From an uncultured Bacilli bacterium (GTDB taxonomy: Bacteria > Bacillota_I > Bacilli_A > RF39 > UBA660), in contig CALVPO010000017.1 in NCBI GenBank assembly GCA_944351345.1, positions 1 to 18,051 on the forward strand: DNA of 18,051 nt, given 5' to 3'. Positions 14,536 to 18,051 of the stretch are shown in pieces (position 1 is the first letter of the stretch; the number at the start of each line of letters is the position of its first letter). A program made the position numbers and the translations under genes. The notes beneath the pieces were generated by a model that worked only from the letters and a program-made list of their open reading frames with translations, searched no databases and was not told the origin of the DNA.

Positions 14536-14721
14536 TTACCAACTAGATTTTTTAACACCTGGTATTTGACCTTTATAAGCTAATTCTCTAAAACATATAC
14601 GGCAAATACCAAATTTTCTAAGTACTGCATGTGGTCTTCCACATCTTGCACAACGAGTATATGCTCTAACTGCATATTTTGGTTTTCTTTGTGCTTTTAC
14701 AACCATTGATTTTTTTGCCAT
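14536..14721 (-). CDS. rpsZ: 30S ribosomal protein S14, zinc-binding type (uS14)
   Basis: S14 is a late-assembling 30S head protein. This 61-aa copy is the short C+ type. Cys24-x2-Cys27 and Cys40-x2-Cys43 form a zinc ribbon, with YTRCARCGRPHAVLRKFGIC between and across them. It ends in the canonical GQIPGVKKSSW. Zinc-binding S14 in the spc operon is typical of Bacillota; some genomes carry a zinc-independent paralogue elsewhere, which cannot be judged from this window. It sits between rplE and rpsH, as expected. Confidence 0.97.
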   Translation of the reverse strand: MAKKSMVVKAQRKPKYAVRAYTRCARCGRPHAVLRKFGICRICFRELAYKGQIPGVKKSSW

Positions 14722-14732
14722 TCTCTTCCTCC

Positions 14733-15272
14733 TTATTTCCTAAAAGGAACTCCAAGTTCTTTTAATAAATCATAAGCCTCTTCATTAGTTTTAGCAGTTG
14801 TTACAATGACGATATCCATTCCTCTTACTTTAACAACTTCATCGAAATTAACTTCTGGAAAAATTAATTGTTCTTTAATTCCAAGTGTATAGTTACCTCG
14901 ACCATCAAAACTTCTTGGTGAAACTCCTCTAAAGTCTCTTACATTTGGTAATGCAATAGAGATTAATTTATCTAGGAATGTATACATTTTTTCTCCTCTT
15001 AATGTAACTTTACATCCAATTTTATTTCCTGCTCTCAATTTAAATCCTGCTATTGATTTTTTAGCGGTTGTTGCTATAGGTTTAAGTCCTGTTATTTTTT
15101 CTAAGTCTGACATTGCAGCATCTAACATTTTAGAGTTTTGTACTGCGTCACCTACTCCCATATTAACAACAATTTTTTCAATTTTAGGAACTAACATTAC
15201 AGTTTTATAGTTATGTTTTTCCTTCAAACTTGGAACAACTTCAGTTTTATATTTTTCTTCTAGGCGGTTCAT
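14733..15272 (-). CDS. rplE: 50S ribosomal protein L5 (uL5)
   Basis: L5 binds 5S rRNA and contacts the P-site tRNA and S13. The 179-aa length is the family standard. Conserved parts include KIEKIVVNMGVGDAVQNSK, GLKPIATTAKKSIAGFKLR, the LPNVRDFRGV-FDGRGNY segment and GMDIVIVTTAKTNEEA near the C-terminus. An in-frame TTG at 15293 overlaps the Shine-Dalgarno itself (AAGGAGGG). The ATG at 15272, 9 bases after it, is the supported start. The 57-base gap to rplX shows no clear hairpin. Confidence 0.96.
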   Translation of the reverse strand: MNRLEEKYKTEVVPSLKEKHNYKTVMLVPKIEKIVVNMGVGDAVQNSKMLDAAMSDLEKITGLKPIATTAKKSIAGFKLRAGNKIGCKVTLRGEKMYTFLDKLISIALPNVRDFRGVSPRSFDGRGNYTLGIKEQLIFPEVNFDEVVKVRGMDIVIVTTAKTNEEAYDLLKELGVPFRK

Positions 15273-15329
15273 ATATGTCCACCCTCCTTCCAAATTAGAA
15301 TAATATAATTAAAACTTATTAAAATAAAA

Positions 15330-15608
15330 TTATTTATCCTCTTTAGTTTGTTTATTGTCTTTTTTTTCTTTAGTAGCTTTTTTCTTTTCTTTAGCTACTT
15401 CTATTACTTTTACATTAGAACGATGAATAGGTGCTTCTGTTTTTATAATTTCACCATTACCATTATTATATTTTGGTTTTATATGTTTAGTAACAATATT
15501 AACACCTTCAACAATAACTTTATCGTCCAATACTTTTAGAATTTTACCTTCGCTACCTTTATTAGCACCAGCTATAACTCTAACTTTATCTCCAGTTTTT
15601 ACCTTCAT
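15330..15608 (-). CDS. rplX: 50S ribosomal protein L24 (uL24)
   Basis: L24 is an assembly initiator that binds the 5' end of 23S rRNA. The first about 70 residues are the KOW fold: KVKTGDKVRVIAGANKGSEG, VIVEGVNIVTKHIKP and then EAPIHRSNVKV. At 92 aa it is slightly shorter than typical L24 (about 100). Instead of the usual final strands it ends in a Lys/Glu-rich tail of about 20 residues starting at AKEKKKATKEKK. The ATG has a good GGAGG. The tail is lineage-specific and probably disordered. Confidence 0.93.
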   Translation of the reverse strand: MKVKTGDKVRVIAGANKGSEGKILKVLDDKVIVEGVNIVTKHIKPKYNNGNGEIIKTEAPIHRSNVKVIEVAKEKKKATKEKKDNKQTKEDK

Positions 15609-15634
15609 TAAAATTTCCTCCTTTTAGCATCTGT

Positions 15635-16003
15635 TTATAATACATCTTTAGCTAAACTTACGATCTTCATGAAACCTTTATCTCTAAGTTCACGTGCTAC
15701 TGGTCCTAAAACACGAGTTCCTACTGGACTCTTATCATCTTTAATAAGTACACAAGCATTGTCATCAAATTTTATATAGCTGCCATCCTCACGTCTTACA
15801 CCAAACTTACTTCTAACAATAACAGCTTTAACGACTTTCCCTTTACCAATATTACCGTTAGGTGTAGCTTTTTTTACTGTACCAACAACAACATCTCCAA
15901 TGTTACCTGTTTTTACTTTGCTACCTCCAAGAACTCTGATTACTAAAAGTTCACGGGCTCCACAGTTATCAGCCACTTTTAAACGACTTTCTTGTTGTAT
16001 CAT
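15635..16003 (-). CDS. rplN: 50S ribosomal protein L14 (uL14)
   Basis: L14 binds 23S rRNA at the subunit interface (bridge B8) and is the docking point of ribosome silencing factors. The protein is 122 aa, exactly the usual length. It starts MIQQESRLKVADNCGARELL and contains RVLGGS, GDVVVGTVKKATPNG and KGKVVKAVIVRSK, ending in LGPVARELRDKGFMKIVSLAKDVL. This is the first gene of the classical spc operon; I see no promoter in the 29-base gap after rpsQ, so it is probably read through. Confidence 0.96.
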   Translation of the reverse strand: MIQQESRLKVADNCGARELLVIRVLGGSKVKTGNIGDVVVGTVKKATPNGNIGKGKVVKAVIVRSKFGVRREDGSYIKFDDNACVLIKDDKSPVGTRVLGPVARELRDKGFMKIVSLAKDVL

Positions 16004-16032
16004 TTAATTTCCTCCTTCCAACTTAAGAGATA

Positions 16033-16293
16033 CTATAAAATAACAGCTTTTTCAATAATTTCAGCAAGTTCATATCTTTTGGTTTTTGATAAAGGTCTAG
16101 TCATAACTAGTCTTACTTTATCACCAACATGTGCCTGATTTTCAGGATCATGTGCTGCATATTTCTTAGAATACTTAACTCTCTTTCCATAAATTGGATC
16201 TTTTTTATAAGTTTCAACTTTTACAGTGATAGTTTTATCTGCTTTATCACTTACAACAACACCAATTAATTCACGTTTTTTATTTTCATTCAT
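16033..16293 (-). CDS. rpsQ: 30S ribosomal protein S17 (uS17)
   Basis: S17 is a primary 16S rRNA-binding protein with an OB fold. The 86-aa product has the diagnostic segments GVVVSDKADKTITVKVETYKKDP, YGKRVKYSKKYAAHDPEN and GDKVRLVMTRPLSKTKRYELAEII. ATG at 16293 follows GGAGG. The gene is between rpmC and rplN, as in nearly all bacterial S10-spc clusters. The stop is TAG, whereas most genes here end in TAA. Confidence 0.95.
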   Translation of the reverse strand: MNENKKRELIGVVVSDKADKTITVKVETYKKDPIYGKRVKYSKKYAAHDPENQAHVGDKVRLVMTRPLSKTKRYELAEIIEKAVIL

Positions 16294-16310
16294 AAGGACA
16301 ATACCTCCTT

Positions 16311-16505
16311 TTAACCTTCTATTTCACGTTCTTTAAGAACTGTTTTAAGTCTTGCTACAAATTTTCTTAGCTCATGTATACGAGCAGGATTTTCTAAATT
16401 TCCAGTAGCTTGTTTAAATCTTAACTTTAATAGTTCTTCTTTAGATTCAACTATTTTCTTTTGGATTTCTTCAGTGGTTAAATTTCTTATTTCTTTAGTC
16501 TTCAT
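16311..16505 (-). CDS. rpmC: 50S ribosomal protein L29 (uL29)
   Basis: L29 is a small two-helix protein near the exit tunnel and part of the docking site for trigger factor and SRP. The 64-aa product MKTKEIRNLTTEEIQKKI... has the conserved ELLKLRFKQATGNLENPARIHE core and a basic C-terminal helix. The open frame extends further upstream, but the ATG at 16505 follows GGTG at a suitable distance and matches the family N-terminus, so I use it. It overlaps the end of rplP by 11 bases, and rpsQ starts 17 bases downstream. Confidence 0.94.
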   Translation of the reverse strand: MKTKEIRNLTTEEIQKKIVESKEELLKLRFKQATGNLENPARIHELRKFVARLKTVLKEREIEG

Positions 16506-16923
16506 TCTTATCACCACTTTCTTTAGTAACAAATTTACATTTTATAGGTAATTTGTGAGATGCAAGTCTTAATGCTTCTCTTGCAGTAGCTTCATCTACT
16601 CCATCTATTTCAAACATAATCTTTCCACGTTTTACAACAGCTACCCAAACTTCAGGTTCACCTTTACCTTTTCCTTGACGAGTTTCTAATGGTTTCTTTG
16701 TTAGGGATAAATTTGGGAAAATATTAACCCATACTTTTCCACCACGTTTCATATATCTTGTCATAGCAACACGAGCAGCTTCTATTTGATTAGCAGTTAT
16801 CCATGCTCCTTCTTTTGCCATTAGACCATAACTACCAAAATGAAGTTCAGTATTACCTCTTGCTTTACCTTCATATTTTAGACGGAAAGTTTTTCTATGC
16901 TTAGTTCTTTTTGGCATCAACAT
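16495..16923 (-). CDS. rplP: 50S ribosomal protein L16 (uL16)
   Basis: L16 helps form the tRNA A-site region and central protuberance of the 50S subunit. The 142-aa product starts MLMPKRTKHRK, like other Bacillota L16 proteins. It contains GSYGLMAKEGAWITANQIEAARVAMTRY and KRGGKVWVNIFP, then VVKRGKIMFEIDGV and AREALRLASHKLPIKCKFV. ATG at 16923 lies 8 bases from GGAGG, inside the end of rpsC. The 3' end overlaps the rpmC start by 11 bases. The C-terminus is a short acidic tail, common in this family. Confidence 0.96.
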   Translation of the reverse strand: MLMPKRTKHRKTFRLKYEGKARGNTELHFGSYGLMAKEGAWITANQIEAARVAMTRYMKRGGKVWVNIFPNLSLTKKPLETRQGKGKGEPEVWVAVVKRGKIMFEIDGVDEATAREALRLASHKLPIKCKFVTKESGDKNED

Positions 16924-17569
16924 TAGAATTACCTCCCTTATTTGATAAAATTTCTCCTTTATAAATCCATACTTTTACACCAATTTTACCATAAGTTGTA
17001 TTTGCTTCGCTAGTAGCGTAATCTATGTCAGCTCTTAGTGTATGTAGTGGAATTGTTCCTTCAGAATATCCTTCACTTCTTGCTATATCAGCACCACCTA
17101 AACGACCTGATACTAAAGTTTTAATTCCTTTAGCTCCTGCTTTCATTGTGTTTCTGATAGCTCTTTTTTGTGCTACTCTAAATGATACACGATTTTCTAT
17201 ATTATGTGCAATATTATCAGCAACTAATTTAGCAACTATATCAGGATTTTTTACTTCAACTACTGAAATTTGAATATCTTCATTAACTAACTTAGAAACA
17301 TTTTTCTTAACGTTTTCAATTTCTGTACCTTTTTGGCCAATAACTAAACCAGGTTTTGATACATACATAATTACTTCACATCTTTTTGGATTTCTTTCAA
17401 TAACAATGTGTGAAATTCCAGCTTGTGAGAACTTTTTTTCTAAAAATTTACGGATTTTAACATCATTTGCCAAATATTTAGAAAAATCTTTTTTATTAGC
17501 ATACCATTTTGATTCCCAGTCTTTATTGATGCCAACTCTAAGTCCTACTGGACTAACTTTTTGTCCCAT
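16901..17569 (-). CDS. rpsC: 30S ribosomal protein S3 (uS3)
   Basis: S3 is a 30S head protein at the mRNA entry channel. The 222-aa protein begins MGQKVSPVGLRVGINKDWES, the standard S3 N-terminus. It carries a KH type 2 domain with GLVIGQKGTEIE around residues 74-85. The C-terminal domain includes RAIRNTMKAGAKGIKTLVSG and the GGADIARSEGYSEGTIPLHTLRADIDY block. ATG follows AGGAGG by 8 bases. The 3' end overlaps the start of rplP by 23 bases, so translation of the two is probably coupled. The last dozen residues are a low-complexity polar tail. Confidence 0.96.
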   Translation of the reverse strand: MGQKVSPVGLRVGINKDWESKWYANKKDFSKYLANDVKIRKFLEKKFSQAGISHIVIERNPKRCEVIMYVSKPGLVIGQKGTEIENVKKNVSKLVNEDIQISVVEVKNPDIVAKLVADNIAHNIENRVSFRVAQKRAIRNTMKAGAKGIKTLVSGRLGGADIARSEGYSEGTIPLHTLRADIDYATSEANTTYGKIGVKVWIYKGEILSNKGGNSNVDAKKN

Positions 17570-17583
17570 TAATGTATCCTCCT

Positions 17584-17931
17584 TTACTTTTTATCATTAC
17601 TTACTATCACAGTGATGTGACTAGTCCTATGATCGTTTCTTCCTACATGTCCACGTGAATCCATTTTAGCTCTTTTCATAACTAAACCTTCATCAACGTA
17701 GCAAGTTTTTACATATAAATCTTCTTCATTCATTTCATAATTATTAATAGCATTTGCTACTGCAGAATTTAATACTTTTTCTATTACTCTAGCAGCTCTT
17801 TGATTTTGGTTAGCTAAAATTGCACGAGCTTCCATTACGCTTTTTCCTCTTATTAAATCGATTACTAATCTTGTTTTGCGAGGAGAAATTCTTACAGTTT
17901 TTGCTATAGCTTTTGTTTCTGTTTCTTGCAT
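17584..17931 (-). CDS. rplV: 50S ribosomal protein L22 (uL22)
   Basis: L22 binds 23S rRNA and lines the polypeptide exit tunnel. The 115-aa product has the family features: VRISPRKTRLVIDLIRGK near the N-terminus, the A-x3-L-x(n)-RAARVIEKVLNSAVANA helix, and a C-terminal hairpin region ending in RAKMDSRGHVGRNDHRTSHITV. An in-frame GTG lies 6 bases upstream (17937), but it is only one base from the GGAGG. The ATG at 17931 is 7 bases from GGAGG and gives a typical L22 length, so I prefer it. The gene sits between rpsS and rpsC, 14 bases before rpsC. Confidence 0.95.
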   Translation of the reverse strand: MQETETKAIAKTVRISPRKTRLVIDLIRGKSVMEARAILANQNQRAARVIEKVLNSAVANAINNYEMNEEDLYVKTCYVDEGLVMKRAKMDSRGHVGRNDHRTSHITVIVSNDKK

Positions 17932-17949
17932 CTTCACGCCTCCTTAAGT

Positions 17950-18051
17950 TTATTTCTTATTTTTATCTGAACCGTGTCCACCAAACTTACGAGTTGCCAC
18001 AAATTCTCCTAACTTATGATCTACCATATCTTCAGTAACATAAACTGGTAT
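17950..18051 (-). CDS. rpsS: 30S ribosomal protein S19 (uS19), 3' end only
   Basis: Partial gene: the last 33 codons and a TAA stop are present, and the start lies beyond the right edge of the window. The visible end contains YVTEDMVDHKLGEF and then TRKFGGHGSDKNKK. This is the conserved S19 C-terminus (VGHKLGEFxxTRxFxGH) with a short basic tail. S19 sits in the head of the 30S subunit and forms a complex with S13. The next gene, rplV, starts 18 bases downstream behind a GGAGG site. That is the usual rpsS-rplV order of the S10 operon. The ORF is too short to appear in length-filtered gene lists, but frame and homology are clear. Confidence 0.93.
   Translation of the reverse strand: MPVYVTEDMVDHKLGEFVATRKFGGHGSDKNKK

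Noticed and set aside
1..18051. CRISPR array, insertion sequence, tRNA or rRNA genes
   Set aside because: No regularly spaced repeats, transposase ORFs, terminal inverted repeats or tRNA-like cloverleaf sequences were seen.

Overview
The window is AT-rich bacterial DNA, and every gene I can support lies on the minus strand. UGA is not read as Trp: all Trp codons in the conserved proteins are TGG and no conserved gene has an in-frame TGA. Ribosome binding sites are strong GGAGG types, S14 is the four-cysteine zinc form and adenylate kinase has a Cys4 LID. The order rpsS-rplV-rpsC-...-rpoA-rplQ is the bacterial S10-spc-alpha cluster. I infer a low-GC Bacillota lineage using the standard code, probably an uncultured gut Bacilli of the RF39 or Acholeplasma-like kind. 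The placement is inference.

Reading in the direction of transcription (right to left), 18051 to 7677 is one compact ribosomal super-operon: rpsS (3' end only), rplV, rpsC, rplP, rpmC, rpsQ, rplN, rplX, rplE, rpsZ, rpsH, rplF, rplR, rpsE, rplO, secY, adk, infA, rpmJ, rpsM, rpsK, rpoA, rplQ. Genes overlap or are a few bases apart. rpmD (uL30) is missing between rpsE and rplO, and map is missing between adk and infA. An extended -10 promoter beside an 18-bp palindrome precedes infA. A hairpin-plus-T6 terminator follows rplQ.

Next comes an unrecognised 191-aa protein, then a RelA/SpoT homologue (7038-5383). This protein stops just after its TGS domain. Its HD hydrolase residues are intact, but the synthetase catalytic Glu is Gln. 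Its 5' leader looks like a transcription attenuator: a near-consensus promoter, a 26-codon leader ORF with its own Shine-Dalgarno, a terminator hairpin starting 4 bases after the leader stop, and then the rel ribosome binding site. A perfect 12-bp hairpin terminator sits 5 bases beyond the rel stop codon, so the short form is not a recent truncation.

A second small operon follows: a membrane-anchored extracytoplasmic protein of unknown function (316 aa), uvrC (TAATG overlap) and a Cys-based protein phosphatase, ending in a hairpin.

The left edge holds a surface-exposed, signal-anchor protein gene. Its promoter and RBS point to a GTG start at 1583. A run of nine G between that start and the membrane segment puts the body of the gene out of frame in this copy. 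In an AT-rich genome this looks like a phase-variation (contingency) tract set to OFF. The same gene also appears frame-broken near its 3' end.

The most interesting items are the poly-G switch, the leader-peptide attenuator ahead of rel, and the natural Glu-to-Gln, C-terminally truncated Rel.
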